NCBI RefSeq assembly: GCF_031453995.1
Contig: NZ_JAVDPZ010000004.1
Coordinates: 124,001 to 188,000, forward strand
DNA length: 64,000 bases
Source: Nitrobacter vulgaris
GTDB taxonomy: Bacteria > Pseudomonadota > Alphaproteobacteria > Rhizobiales > Xanthobacteraceae
Direction: 5' to 3'
Of the stretch, positions 26,762 to 35,964 are shown piece by piece. Position 1 is the first letter of the stretch. The number at the start of each line of letters is the position of its first letter. Below the pieces are notes generated by a model, which saw only the letters and a program-made list of their open reading frames with translations, was not told where the DNA came from and ran no database searches. A program made the translations under genes and the position numbers.

Positions 26762-27718
26762 ATGGATTCGCGGGCAGAACAGCAGCAATATAATCCGTAT
26801 CGGGTTTTCCCCCGTGCCGAATGGGCAAAACTCCGCCACGATATGCCGATGACGCTGGCGGCGAATGAAATTGCGGCGTTGCGGTCGATGCATGATCGGT
26901 TAGATCTCGTGGAGGTCGAGGAAATTTATCTGCCTTTGTCCAGACTGCTGTCGATCTATGTGGCCTCGATGCAGCGTCTCTTTGTTGCTCAGCGTCAGTT
27001 TCTCGGCATTCATGATCGCAAGGTGCCGTATATCATCGGTGTTGCCGGGTCGGTTGCGGTTGGGAAGTCAACGACGGCGCGCGTGTTGCAGGCGCTGCTC
27101 GCACGATGGTCGCCGCGCCCCAAAGTCGAACTCGTCACGACTGACGGATTTTTGTTTCCGAACGCGGTGCTCGAGCGACGCGGCTTGATGCAGAAAAAAG
27201 GTTTCCCGGAGAGTTACGACTTGCCGGTTCTGCTGTCGTTTCTCAGTGACATCAAGGCCGGCCGTGCGCCAGTGCGCGCACCGGTTTACTCGCATCTGAC
27301 TTACGACATCGTCCCTCATAACTGGATCGAGATCAGTCAACCAGATATTCTGATCGTCGAAGGCGTCAATGTTCTGCAGACCGGTCCGCTCCCGCGCGAC
27401 GGCAGGGCCGTTCCGGTCGTCTCCGATTTCTTCGACTTCTCTGTCTATATCGATGCCGAAGAGCCGGTGCTGCGCGACTGGTACGTGACCCGCTTCCTTG
27501 CCCTGCGGGATTCGGCCTTTCAGGACCCACGGTCCTATTTTAATCGGTACGCGCTGCTGTCGGACGATGAAGCGATCGCAACGGCGATTGCAATCTGGGA
27601 GCGCACCAACCGTGCCAATTTGGAGGACAACATTCTGCCGACGCGGCCCCGTGCGAACCTGATCCTCAAGAAGGGGGCCGATCATGTCGTCGAGCAGGTC
27701 GCGCTAAGGCGGCTTTAG
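26762..27718 (+). CDS. coaA: Pantothenate kinase, type I
   Basis: The 318-residue protein has the P-loop GSVAVGKS at 96-103 and the type I signature VTTDGFLFPNAVLERRGLMQKKGFP, then HLTYDIVP and RSYFNRYA. It phosphorylates pantothenate, the committed and feedback-controlled step of CoA synthesis. It is last in the his-gene row, a common alphaproteobacterial location. Confidence 0.97.
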   Translation: MDSRAEQQQYNPYRVFPRAEWAKLRHDMPMTLAANEIAALRSMHDRLDLVEVEEIYLPLSRLLSIYVASMQRLFVAQRQFLGIHDRKVPYIIGVAGSVAVGKSTTARVLQALLARWSPRPKVELVTTDGFLFPNAVLERRGLMQKKGFPESYDLPVLLSFLSDIKAGRAPVRAPVYSHLTYDIVPHNWIEISQPDILIVEGVNVLQTGPLPRDGRAVPVVSDFFDFSVYIDAEEPVLRDWYVTRFLALRDSAFQDPRSYFNRYALLSDDEAIATAIAIWERTNRANLEDNILPTRPRANLILKKGADHVVEQVALRRL

Positions 27719-27782
27719 AGATTTTTCGTGCGCAAAGGTAGGTCTCATTGGCAGCGAGACGTGCACACTGGTGCATGTTACC

Positions 27783-30041
27783 TCAGGCGGGGACGTGACG
27801 AGCGGCCGTCAATCCCGCAAGCGCTTCGGCCAGCCTGTCGCGATCGAGCGGCTTGACGAGAAAGCCATCCATGCCGGCCTCGAAGCAGGCATAACGATCG
27901 TCAGTCAGCGTGTTGGCGGTCAACGCCAAGATGGTCGTGCGGCGGCCGAACTGGGCGGCTTCTCGTTCGCGAATTTTCCTGGTGGCCTCAATGCCGTCGA
28001 GGGTCGGCATCTGGACGTCCATCAGGACGAGATCGTAGGGCTTACCCGCGGCTAGGGCGGCGTCCCACGATTCCAGCGCTTTCTCTCCGTTTGCGGTGAC
28101 GATGACGGCATGCCCGAGGCGGGTCAGGAGTGATCGCGTCAAGAGCGCATTGATCTCATTGTCCTCCGCGACGAGAATTGAAAGGCTTGGTGCGGACGTC
28201 GTGGTCGATGTCTCGGATCGTTCAGGCCTGTCGCAATCAGGTTGGCCGTTGGTGGTGCGAAGGAAAGTCGAGTCCTCGGTCGGCGCAGACAATCGCGCTG
28301 CGATCGACGCAGCTCGCAAAGGCTTGACAAGATAGCCCGTAAACGCCGTGGCGCCGGTGACCTGAAGGTCCTGCCTTGTGGATGGCGTGACCATGACGAT
28401 CCGGCGCGCCGAATGTTGGCGGGCAACCTGACCGAGCCGCCAGATCTCATCTCCGCCCATCGCATGATCGACAAGCACGGCGTGCCACGCTCGCTCCGGA
28501 AGCAGCGCGTAAGCAACTGCGAGGTCCGATGTCGTGCAAGTCTCGGCTCCCCATCGCTCCAGGCGCCGGGCGAGCAGCGATGTCTCGATGGTCTGAGGCG
28601 CCACGAGCATGACTGGGTGTCCCGCCAGATCCGGTGCGACAAAGCGCTTTCGTTCTGGTGCGCTCTCGTGAGCAGGAAGAGGGATTGAGACCTCGAATGT
28701 CGAACCGGCACCCGGCTTGCTCTGCAGCGTGATGCGCCCGCCCATCCGTTTAGCGATGCGATCGCTGATACTTAACCCCAGTCCCGATCCGCCGTAATTG
28801 CGCGCAATTTGGTCGTCGGCCTGCTCGAAATCACGGAAAATCCGAGCCTGCGCATCCGGCGCAATGCCAATTCCAGTGTCACGGACCATGAAGCGGATAT
28901 CGTCGTGCCCGACGCCGGGAGCGACGGTCAGCGCAACGCCGCCGGACGCCGTAAATTTGATTGCGTTGCCTGCAAGATTGAGCAGCACCTGGCGCAAGCG
29001 CGCGGCGTCTCCGATCACTTCGGCTGGCAGGGCCTCATCGATATAGGCGGCGATTTCAAGCTGCCTGGCCTGCGCACGCGGCGCCAGCAGTTCGGTGATG
29101 TCCTCGATCAGATCGGACAGCATGAAAGGGCGGCGTTCCAGGTTGATCTTCCCGGCCTCGATCTTGGAATAGTCGAGTAACTCCTCGATCAGCGATAACA
29201 ATGCATCTCCGGATGCCTTCACTGCCTTGACATATGTCGTCTGTTCGGGCGTGAGCGAGGTTTCCAACAGCAATCCGCTCATGCCGATGATGCCGTTAAG
29301 TGGTGTGCGAAACTCGTGCGACGTCATCGCCAGGAAACGCGATTTAGCTTGGTTGGCCGCGTTCGCGTGATCCCGCGCTTCACCGAGCACGCGCTCGGTC
29401 TCGGTACGATCGGTGACGTCGCGGCCGACGCATTGTAGTTCTGCCGGATGGTTGGCGTCGATCCGCATCAGGGCTTCGCGCCATGCAATCCAACGGGGGC
29501 CTCGTGCGGTTTCGACGCGCTGATCGCAAATTCGCGTGCCGTTCGATTCAATCATGCTCTCGCTTTGCTCGAGAACGGGGAGCGCGAACCGGGTTCCAAG
29601 CAGCTCCGCCCGTGATCGCTGCGCCAGGATGCAATAGGCATCATTGACCGAGGTGATGGCGCCGGTCCCATCGCGCAAAACGATCAGATCGCCCTGCGAC
29701 TCGAAAAGGCAGCGCGCGCGCTCCTCCGCTTCCTTCAGCTCCCAATTGCGATCAGCGAGCGCTTCATTGTGGAGAGCAACTTTGCGAATTTTCTTGCGCA
29801 TCCTGCGCAAGCGTATGCTCTGGATCGCCAGCGCGACACAAGCGAGCGCGAACAGAAAGCTGATGCCGATTGCGAAGGCGTGAGGGTCGTAATCGGCGCT
29901 TCGGCTTCCGGAAATGAAACCGTAGGCACCTCCGAACGCGATTGAAAAGGTCATGAAGGCTCGAAAAGCAACATTCAGCCGGGGATGTTGCCGGATCAGC
30001 CCACGCAGGCGTGCCCTCATCCAGAATAATCGCGCTGCCAT
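27783..30041 (-). CDS. Membrane-bound hybrid sensor histidine kinase with two receiver domains
   Basis: The 752-residue protein (ATG 30041, GGAAGG close upstream; a longer start at 30128 is possible) has two transmembrane helices (about 24-45 and 53-75), a coiled linker, a PAS domain (about 105-215), HisKA with His242 (TSHEFRTPLNG), HATPase_c (NAIKFT, DTGIGIAPDA, GSGLGLS) and two receivers. The first receiver lacks the N-terminal acidic pair (MLVAPQT instead of a DD motif); the second is complete with Asp675 (LVLMDVQMP). No response regulator gene is adjacent, so it is an orphan. The signal sensed is unknown. Confidence 0.93.
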   Translation of the reverse strand: MAARLFWMRARLRGLIRQHPRLNVAFRAFMTFSIAFGGAYGFISGSRSADYDPHAFAIGISFLFALACVALAIQSIRLRRMRKKIRKVALHNEALADRNWELKEAEERARCLFESQGDLIVLRDGTGAITSVNDAYCILAQRSRAELLGTRFALPVLEQSESMIESNGTRICDQRVETARGPRWIAWREALMRIDANHPAELQCVGRDVTDRTETERVLGEARDHANAANQAKSRFLAMTSHEFRTPLNGIIGMSGLLLETSLTPEQTTYVKAVKASGDALLSLIEELLDYSKIEAGKINLERRPFMLSDLIEDITELLAPRAQARQLEIAAYIDEALPAEVIGDAARLRQVLLNLAGNAIKFTASGGVALTVAPGVGHDDIRFMVRDTGIGIAPDAQARIFRDFEQADDQIARNYGGSGLGLSISDRIAKRMGGRITLQSKPGAGSTFEVSIPLPAHESAPERKRFVAPDLAGHPVMLVAPQTIETSLLARRLERWGAETCTTSDLAVAYALLPERAWHAVLVDHAMGGDEIWRLGQVARQHSARRIVMVTPSTRQDLQVTGATAFTGYLVKPLRAASIAARLSAPTEDSTFLRTTNGQPDCDRPERSETSTTTSAPSLSILVAEDNEINALLTRSLLTRLGHAVIVTANGEKALESWDAALAAGKPYDLVLMDVQMPTLDGIEATRKIREREAAQFGRRTTILALTANTLTDDRYACFEAGMDGFLVKPLDRDRLAEALAGLTAARHVPA

Positions 30042-30374
30042 CGACCTTCCCGAATTTCCTGCAGCGTTCGTCGGAGGCGGTTGCCGCCAACGAAAGTACG
30101 CGCAGCGTGTGTGTGTCCCTGTCAGCATGAAAGCATGACATTGCGGAAGTCCTCGAGGGCCACACCGGAAACGGTTCGGATGCGAACAAGGTTAACGAGG
30201 TCTTATCGAGATATCACAGGACCGGTGTCGCGAGGCAGATCGGGGCGGCAACTTGCGGATCCGTCGCGGACGGAGGCGAACTGTATTGTTATTTTGACGC
30301 GTTTTCTTCACGCGAGCAGGTCACCATCCTCGGGTCAAGTCCGAGGACATGCTTCGCTCGAAAACGCTATAATG
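30042..30374. other. Intergenic region between the sensor kinase gene and comM
   Basis: About 333 nt between the start of the sensor kinase gene and the end of comM. The first half presumably carries the kinase promoter; a near-match to a CtrA half-site pair (TTAA-N7-TTAT) lies near 30191. The second half is family A repeat copy 4. No gene is seen. Confidence 0.5.
30293..30371. repeat. Dispersed palindromic repeat, family A copy 4 (reverse, with insert)
   Basis: The reverse unit reads TTTTGACGCGTTTTCTTCAC, has the insert CCATCCTCGGGTCAAG also found (inverted) in copy 3, and ends TTCGCTCGAAAACGCTAT, 3 nt before the comM stop codon. Confidence 0.85.
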
Positions 30375-31913
30375 TCAGGCCGCGCGTTTGATGTCGTCGG
30401 CGAGCGCGCGATAGGACAGAGCTTCGGCAAGGTGCAGCCGGCCGATCTTGTCAGCGGCATCGAGGTCCGCGAGCGTGCGGGCGACGCGTAGTACCCGGTG
30501 ATAGCCTCGCGCCGACAAACGCATGCTTTCCGCGGCGTCGCGGAGCAGCTTCAGCCCTTGTGCATCCGGTTGCGCGATGTCTTCCAGCGCGGCCGCCGGG
30601 GCTTCGGCGTTGGTCCGGACATTCGTAAGGCCGAGCGCCGCATAGCGCGCTGCCTGAATGTCCCGTGCCGTGGCAACACGAGCGCCGACTTCGGCTGAAC
30701 CTTCCGACGAAGGCGGCAGAATGAGATCGGAGGCGGTCACAGCCGGCACTTCGATGCGCAGATCGATGCGGTCCAGGAGAGGTCCCGAGATGCGCATTTG
30801 ATAGTCAGCGGTGCAGCGATCGATGCGGCCGCGCTTGCAGGCATAGCCAGGCTCAAAGGCATGGCCGCAGCGGCATGGATTCATCGCCGCCACCAGCATG
30901 AAACGCGCAGGATAGGTCACGCGATGATTGGCGCGGGACACCGCGATCTCGCCGTTCTCGAGCGGCTGCCGGAGCGAATCCAGCACGCGCGGATCGAACT
31001 CCGGCAACTCGTCGAGAAACAGGACGCCGTTATGCGCGAGCGAGATTTCACCGGGTTTGGCGCGCGTGCCGCCGCCCGTCAGCGCGGCCATGCTGGCGGA
31101 ATGATGCGGGGCGCGAAACGGCCGGTGCGAGGTGAGCGCCCCGCCGTCGATTGCGCCGGCAACCGACGCGATCATCGACACTTCCAGCAGCTCGGCCGGC
31201 GACAGCGGTGGGAGAATCGAAGGCAGGCGTGCCGCGAGCATTGATTTGCCGCTGCCGGGAGAGCCGACCATCAGCAGATGATGTCCGCCGGCGGCTGCGA
31301 TCTCGAGCGCACGCTTGGCGCTCTCCTGCCCTTTGATGTCGCGAAGATCAAGAGCGCTACCCTGGGTTTCACGAATCCGGGGCTGCGGGCGAGACAGAAC
31401 CTGAGTTCCCTTGAAATGATTTGCGATCTGAATGAGCGAACTGGCGGCGACGATCTGGATGTCGGGGCTCGCCCAGGCTGCCTCCGCGCCGCAGGCTGCG
31501 GGGCAGATCAGCCCTTCATCGCGCGCATTCGCACCGATCGCAGCGGGCAGAACCCCCGCCACCGCCGCAATCGATCCGTCGAGGCCGAGTTCGCCGAGTA
31601 CCGTAAACCCCGACAACGCGTCGGAGGGAATCGCTCCGATCGCCGCCATCAGGCCGAGCGCAATAGGGAGATCGTAGTGACTGCCTTCCTTGGGCAGATC
31701 GGCCGGAGCCAGGTTGACGGTGATTCGTCTCGCCGGCAGCGCAAGACCTGAAGCGATCAGGGCCGCCCGCACCCGCTCCCGGGCCTCGGACACGGCTTTG
31801 TCCGGCAAGCCCACAATGTTGAAGGCGGGCAGGCCGGGAGCGACCTGCACCTGCACGTCGACCGCGCGCGCCTCGATCCCTTCAAATGCGACGGTGGATA
31901 CCCGCTGAACCAT
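30375..31913 (-). CDS. comM: YifB/ComM family Mg-chelatase-like AAA+ ATPase
   Basis: The 512-residue protein starts MVQRVSTVAFEGIEARAVDV (ATG 31913). It has an N-terminal Lon-protease-like ChlI domain, an AAA+ core with Walker A GSPGSGKSMLA and Walker B (GVLFLDELPEF), a Cys cluster (MNPCRCGH) and the C-terminal Mg_chelatase_C domain. ComM is a hexameric helicase that promotes branch migration in natural transformation in Vibrio and Haemophilus; it is widespread in bacteria not known to be competent. Confidence 0.95.
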   Translation of the reverse strand: MVQRVSTVAFEGIEARAVDVQVQVAPGLPAFNIVGLPDKAVSEARERVRAALIASGLALPARRITVNLAPADLPKEGSHYDLPIALGLMAAIGAIPSDALSGFTVLGELGLDGSIAAVAGVLPAAIGANARDEGLICPAACGAEAAWASPDIQIVAASSLIQIANHFKGTQVLSRPQPRIRETQGSALDLRDIKGQESAKRALEIAAAGGHHLLMVGSPGSGKSMLAARLPSILPPLSPAELLEVSMIASVAGAIDGGALTSHRPFRAPHHSASMAALTGGGTRAKPGEISLAHNGVLFLDELPEFDPRVLDSLRQPLENGEIAVSRANHRVTYPARFMLVAAMNPCRCGHAFEPGYACKRGRIDRCTADYQMRISGPLLDRIDLRIEVPAVTASDLILPPSSEGSAEVGARVATARDIQAARYAALGLTNVRTNAEAPAAALEDIAQPDAQGLKLLRDAAESMRLSARGYHRVLRVARTLADLDAADKIGRLHLAEALSYRALADDIKRAA

Positions 31914-32005
31914 GGCCGCCCCCTTTGCCACGGCGAAGCTAGCTTACAACTCCCCGATGTACAAGAACATTAAGGGAACACAGGCTGCAGGATTTCTAGG
32001 TGAGC

Positions 32006-32947
32006 CTATTGGCGCTTCGCCTCGATCCCGTCCCAGATTTTTCCGGCGACATCCGGGCCGCCCAACGCGGCAATCGCCCGAATTCCGGTCGGCGAGGTAA
32101 CGTTGATTTCGGTGAGCAAGCCGTCGATGACGTCAATTCCGACAAACAACAGACCGCGCTCGCGCAGCGCCGGACCGATGCGTTTACAAATCTCGCTCTC
32201 GCGGGGAGAGAGATCGGTTGCCCGCGCCGCACCGCCGCGCACCATGTTGGAGCGCAGATCGTCAGCGGCAGGCACGCGATTGACAGCACCTGCGAATTCG
32301 CCGTCGACGAGGATGATGCGCTTGTCGCCCTGTTTGACCTCGGGCAGGAATCGCTGGATCACCCACGGCTCGCGAAACGTCACCGAGAACATGTCGAACA
32401 GCGATCCGAAGTTCATGTCTTGCGGCGTAACGCGAAACACTGCGGCTCCGCCGTGACCATGCAGCGGCTTCATGACCACCGCACCATGCTCGTCACGAAA
32501 CGAATTGATCTCGTCGAGATTGCGCGAAATCAACGTTGGCGGCATCAACTCCGGAAAATCCATCACGAACAGCTTTTCCGGCGCATTGCGCACGCTTGCC
32601 GGATCGTTGACCACGAGCGTCTTCGGATGAATGCGCTCGAGCAAGTGAGTACTCGTGACGTAGGCGAGATCGAACGGAGGGTCCTGGCGCAGCAATACGA
32701 CGTCGAAGGATTCTAGGTAAGCACGCGCCGCTTCACCGAGCGTATAATGGTCGCCCTCCTGATCCCGAACGGTCAACGGCTGGACCGACGCAACCACGTC
32801 CTTGCCGCGAAGCGATAACTTATCCGGCGTGTAGTATGAGATTTCGTGGCCGCGTCGCTGTGCCTCCAGCAGCAGCGCAAAGGTCGAATCGCCGCGAACG
32901 TTGATGCGCGCGATCGGGTCCATCTGAACGGCGACTTTCAGTTTCAT
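32006..32947 (-). CDS. gshB: Glutathione synthetase
   Basis: The 313-residue ATP-grasp ligase starts MKLKVAVQMDPIARINVRGDSTF, with MKPLHGHGGAAVFR (the ATP-grasp loop) and GIDVIDGLLTEINVTSPTG (metal-binding residues). It joins gamma-Glu-Cys and Gly. It lies downstream of yraN (44-nt gap) on the same strand. Confidence 0.97.
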   Translation of the reverse strand: MKLKVAVQMDPIARINVRGDSTFALLLEAQRRGHEISYYTPDKLSLRGKDVVASVQPLTVRDQEGDHYTLGEAARAYLESFDVVLLRQDPPFDLAYVTSTHLLERIHPKTLVVNDPASVRNAPEKLFVMDFPELMPPTLISRNLDEINSFRDEHGAVVMKPLHGHGGAAVFRVTPQDMNFGSLFDMFSVTFREPWVIQRFLPEVKQGDKRIILVDGEFAGAVNRVPAADDLRSNMVRGGAARATDLSPRESEICKRIGPALRERGLLFVGIDVIDGLLTEINVTSPTGIRAIAALGGPDVAGKIWDGIEAKRQ

Positions 32948-32991
32948 CTTGTTGGTCCGGGTTGTGTCAATGCGGAAAGCGTCTGAATACG

Positions 32992-33414
32992 TCAGGCTAT
33001 TGTGCTGGCGTCGAATGCACCTAACAGATGACGCGGCAGACGTCGTGGCGCAATCAGCATGGCGTCAAAGCGGAATTCGAAAGTCGCATGTTCGGGGTGC
33101 GCCATCAGCCAGGCTTGGGCTGCGTTGATGATCCGCTGTTGTTGTCTTTGCGTCACTGCATAGGCAGCCTCATCGAGGCTGCGACGGGCTTTGACTTCGA
33201 CGAAAGCGAGAAGTTGCCGCCGGCGGGCCACGATATCGATCTCGCCATGAGGCGTGCGAAACCGGCGTGCCAAAATCCGGTAGCCCTTGGCGATCAGATA
33301 GGCTGCGGCGAGACTTTCCGCCGAAAGACCGGTACGAAACGCCGCGACGCGCTCGGGCGCCGCCGCCTCTGGGCCGTTTCGGGAGCGGTCCTTACAGGCT
33401 GCCATTGTTGTCAC
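32992..33414 (-). CDS. UPF0102 (YraN) nuclease-like protein
   Basis: The 140-residue protein has the restriction-endonuclease-like motif GEIDIVARRRQLLAFVEVKARR, the E-(D/E)xK core of UPF0102. The function is unproven. ATG 33414 overlaps rsmI by 23 nt; ATG 33405 is an alternative. The rsmI-yraN pairing recalls the E. coli yraL-lpoA-yraN cluster. Confidence 0.92.
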   Translation of the reverse strand: MTTMAACKDRSRNGPEAAAPERVAAFRTGLSAESLAAAYLIAKGYRILARRFRTPHGEIDIVARRRQLLAFVEVKARRSLDEAAYAVTQRQQQRIINAAQAWLMAHPEHATFEFRFDAMLIAPRRLPRHLLGAFDASTIA

Positions 33415-34345
33415 TGTCCCTCATCTGTCCGGCGAGCTCAAGCGCGCGAGCATAGACTTGACGTCGGGGGAGGCCCGAGATTTCGACCGCGTGAGCCACG
33501 CTGTCTTTGACGCTGCTCTCCTTCAACAACGTCAGCAGCAGATCGTCCAGCTGGTCGGAGGACATCGTGCCTGCATCAGCCGTTGGTGGTCCGACGACCA
33601 GGACGAATTCGCCCCGCGTTTCCAGCGTTTCGGCTCCTTGCGCGAACTCCGTGAGGGTCGCGCGGCGGATATCCTCGTGCAGCTTTGTCAGTTCGCGGCA
33701 GATCGCGGCGTCGCGATTGCCGAGGATGGCCGCGAGGTCGTGCAAGGAATCCCGGATACGACTGCCGGACTCGAACATGACCAGCGTGGCATCGATCCTT
33801 GCGAGTTCGGCAAGGCGCGTGCGGCGCGCGACCTCCTTTGCCGGCAGAAACCCCTCGAAGAAGAACCGGTCCGTCGGCAGCGCTGCTATGGACAGCGCCG
33901 CTAGCACCGAAGATGGTCCCGGAACCGCGATCACCTGATGACCAGCGGCACACGCTTCACGCACCAGCTTGAAGCCCGGATCGGAAATCAGTGGTGTGCC
34001 GGCATCGGAGACTAGGGCGATGGAGGCGCCTTGTGCCAGCTGCGCCAGGATTTTCGGCCGCGCTGTCGCAGCATTATGCTCGTGGTAAGGCTTGAGCACG
34101 CCTGTAATCGCGTAGCGTTCGGTGAGGCGGCGGGTGATGCGGGTGTCCTCGCAGGCGATGATATTGACGCCTGCGAGGGTCTCAAGCGCCCGTAAGGTGA
34201 TATCTCCGAGATGACCGATCGGCGTAGCGACCAGGTGAAGACCGGGCGCGGCCGTCGGGGCAACCAGTTGATGGCCCGCTATGGAAAAGGTCCGGGTCCC
34301 CGGGGTTTCGATGTCCGATTTCAGAGAGGCGGGTTTTGCACGCAT
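33392..34345 (-). CDS. rsmI: 16S rRNA 2'-O-ribose C1402 methyltransferase RsmI
   Basis: The 317-residue tetrapyrrole-methylase-fold protein has LVATPIGHLGDITLRAL, CEDTR, YHEHN and VSDAGTPLISDPGF, the RsmI hallmarks. It methylates C1402 in the decoding centre. Start ATG 34345; the open frame further upstream is not conserved-looking. It is divergent from the LppC-like lipoprotein gene. Confidence 0.96.
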   Translation of the reverse strand: MRAKPASLKSDIETPGTRTFSIAGHQLVAPTAAPGLHLVATPIGHLGDITLRALETLAGVNIIACEDTRITRRLTERYAITGVLKPYHEHNAATARPKILAQLAQGASIALVSDAGTPLISDPGFKLVREACAAGHQVIAVPGPSSVLAALSIAALPTDRFFFEGFLPAKEVARRTRLAELARIDATLVMFESGSRIRDSLHDLAAILGNRDAAICRELTKLHEDIRRATLTEFAQGAETLETRGEFVLVVGPPTADAGTMSSDQLDDLLLTLLKESSVKDSVAHAVEISGLPRRQVYARALELAGQMRDSDNNGSL

Positions 34346-34616
34346 ACTGCGACATTCTATAACATTTTCGAGAAAATGAGTTCGGCCCGTGTCAAGAAGC
34401 GTCTTCGGTGCCGGAGCCGGATAACACGAAGATTGCGTGCGAACGGATCCGTCCCATGCTTTCCGATGTTCCGCGGCACCCAAGGTTGGGTATGGAGCTA
34501 AATTCGGGGCGGACACGATCCGTTTGTTTTGGTTAACTGGCGGCATCGGCAATATGGCTGATTCTGCGGGGCTTGTGCCCGGACCTGTCCGGAATGGGTG
34601 CACTGCAAGGATAATG

Positions 34617-35834
34617 ATGAAGGATCCCTTCGAACCGAAATCTGAGCGCCAGGGAGCGACTCGGCGAGCCGCGCTGGGCCTTGTCATCGGCGCGCCTCTG
34701 CTTGGCGCCTGCTCGGGCGTCCAGCAAACGCTGACGAACAATTTTTCCAGTTCCCCCGGTTCTTCTCCGCAGCCAGAGGCAGCCGGTCCGCCTCAGCAGG
34801 CAGCTACAATCGGTACGGGTCAGGTCAAGGTCGGTTTGATCCTTCCGTTGTCGGCCGCAGGCAATGCGAGCGTTGCGGCGCAGTCGATGAAAAACGCGGC
34901 CGAGATGGCGCTGTCTGAATTTCAGAACCCGAATGTCCAATTGCTGGTCAAGGACGCAGCCGGCACGGCGCAGCGTGCGCAACAGGGAGCGCAACAAGCG
35001 CTCGATGAAGGAGCCGAAATCATTCTCGGTCCGCTGTTCGCAGCATCTGTTCCGGCGGTTGCTCAGGCGGCGCGGACACGCGGCACGTCGGTGATTGCGT
35101 TCTCGACTGATTCGAGCGTGGCGGGCCGGGGCGTCTATCTTCTGAGTTTTCTCCCTGAATCGGACGTCAACCGGATCGTCGAATATGCCACCAGCACCGG
35201 AAAGCGCTCGTTTGCCGCCTTGGTGCCCGAAAATGCGTATGGCAATGTCGTCGAGGCGGCCTTCAAACAGACAGTTGGTCATCGCGGCGGGCGTATCGTC
35301 GCATTCGAGAAATATGGCGCCGATCGCGCCAGTGCGGCACGGAAGGTGGCGCAGTCGCTCCGCTCGGCTGATGCGCTGCTGATCGCCGATGACGGCGATG
35401 CGGTGGTTTCGGTCGTTGACGCGCTCGCCGCGGCGGGTGCGAATCTGCGCAATGTCCAGCTTCTGGGTACCGGTCTGTGGGACAATCCTCGCGTATTCGC
35501 CAGCGCGTCGCTGCAGGGCGGCCTCTATGCCGCCCCTGATCCATCCGGTTTCCGCAGCTTCGCAGGGCGCTACCGCGCCAAGTATGGCGGCGATCCGGTA
35601 CGTACGGCCACCCTTGCCTATGACGCCGTCGCGCTGGTGGCGGCTCTTGCTCGCACCCAAGGCCCGCAGCGCTTCGCGGCCGAGACGCTGACCAATGCGT
35701 CAGGCTTCGCAGGCATCGACGGTCTGTTTCGGTTCCGTTCCGACGGCACCAACCAGCGGGGCCTCGCCGTCATGCGAGTCGCATCCGGCGGCGGCCAACC
35801 GGCGGCAGGTTCGCCAAAAAGTTTTGGCGCCTGA
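34617..35834 (+). CDS. LppC/LpoA-like lipoprotein, periplasmic-binding-protein fold
   Basis: The 405-residue product (ATG 34617 with AAGGA 5 nt upstream) has a lipobox LLGAC with Cys32, then a low-complexity linker, then a type I periplasmic-binding fold beginning VGLILPLSAAGNASVAAQSM. By position beside rsmI and yraN it matches the LppC/LpoA group, whose E. coli member activates penicillin-binding protein 1A at the outer membrane; it also resembles branched-chain amino-acid-binding proteins. Which ligand or partner it has cannot be read from the sequence. Confidence 0.85.
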   Translation: MKDPFEPKSERQGATRRAALGLVIGAPLLGACSGVQQTLTNNFSSSPGSSPQPEAAGPPQQAATIGTGQVKVGLILPLSAAGNASVAAQSMKNAAEMALSEFQNPNVQLLVKDAAGTAQRAQQGAQQALDEGAEIILGPLFAASVPAVAQAARTRGTSVIAFSTDSSVAGRGVYLLSFLPESDVNRIVEYATSTGKRSFAALVPENAYGNVVEAAFKQTVGHRGGRIVAFEKYGADRASAARKVAQSLRSADALLIADDGDAVVSVVDALAAAGANLRNVQLLGTGLWDNPRVFASASLQGGLYAAPDPSGFRSFAGRYRAKYGGDPVRTATLAYDAVALVAALARTQGPQRFAAETLTNASGFAGIDGLFRFRSDGTNQRGLAVMRVASGGGQPAAGSPKSFGA

Positions 35835-35860
35835 TCTGTAGCCCGCGTCGTCAGATCACG

Positions 35861-35891
35861 ATGATTTTGGATCGATTCGATCCAAAATCAT
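35861..35891. terminator. Strong inverted repeat between convergent genes
   Basis: Perfect 15-bp arms ATGATTTTGGATCGA (35861-35875) and TCGATCCAAAATCAT (35877-35891) around one base. It lies 26 nt after the LppC-like gene, which converges on hemW. There is no T-tract, so it is either a bidirectional 3' stabiliser/terminator or a copy of a dispersed palindrome. Confidence 0.65.
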
Positions 35892-35964
35892 GACGTGATT
35901 GGTTCCAAATATTTGAGACACGGGATGCGGGCGGAAAACCGCACCACACTTTCCTCTTCCCGCT

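Noticed and set aside
30191..30205. Possible CtrA site TTAA-N7-TTAT
   Set aside because: One mismatch to TTAA-N7-TTAA and no second supporting site; too weak to call.
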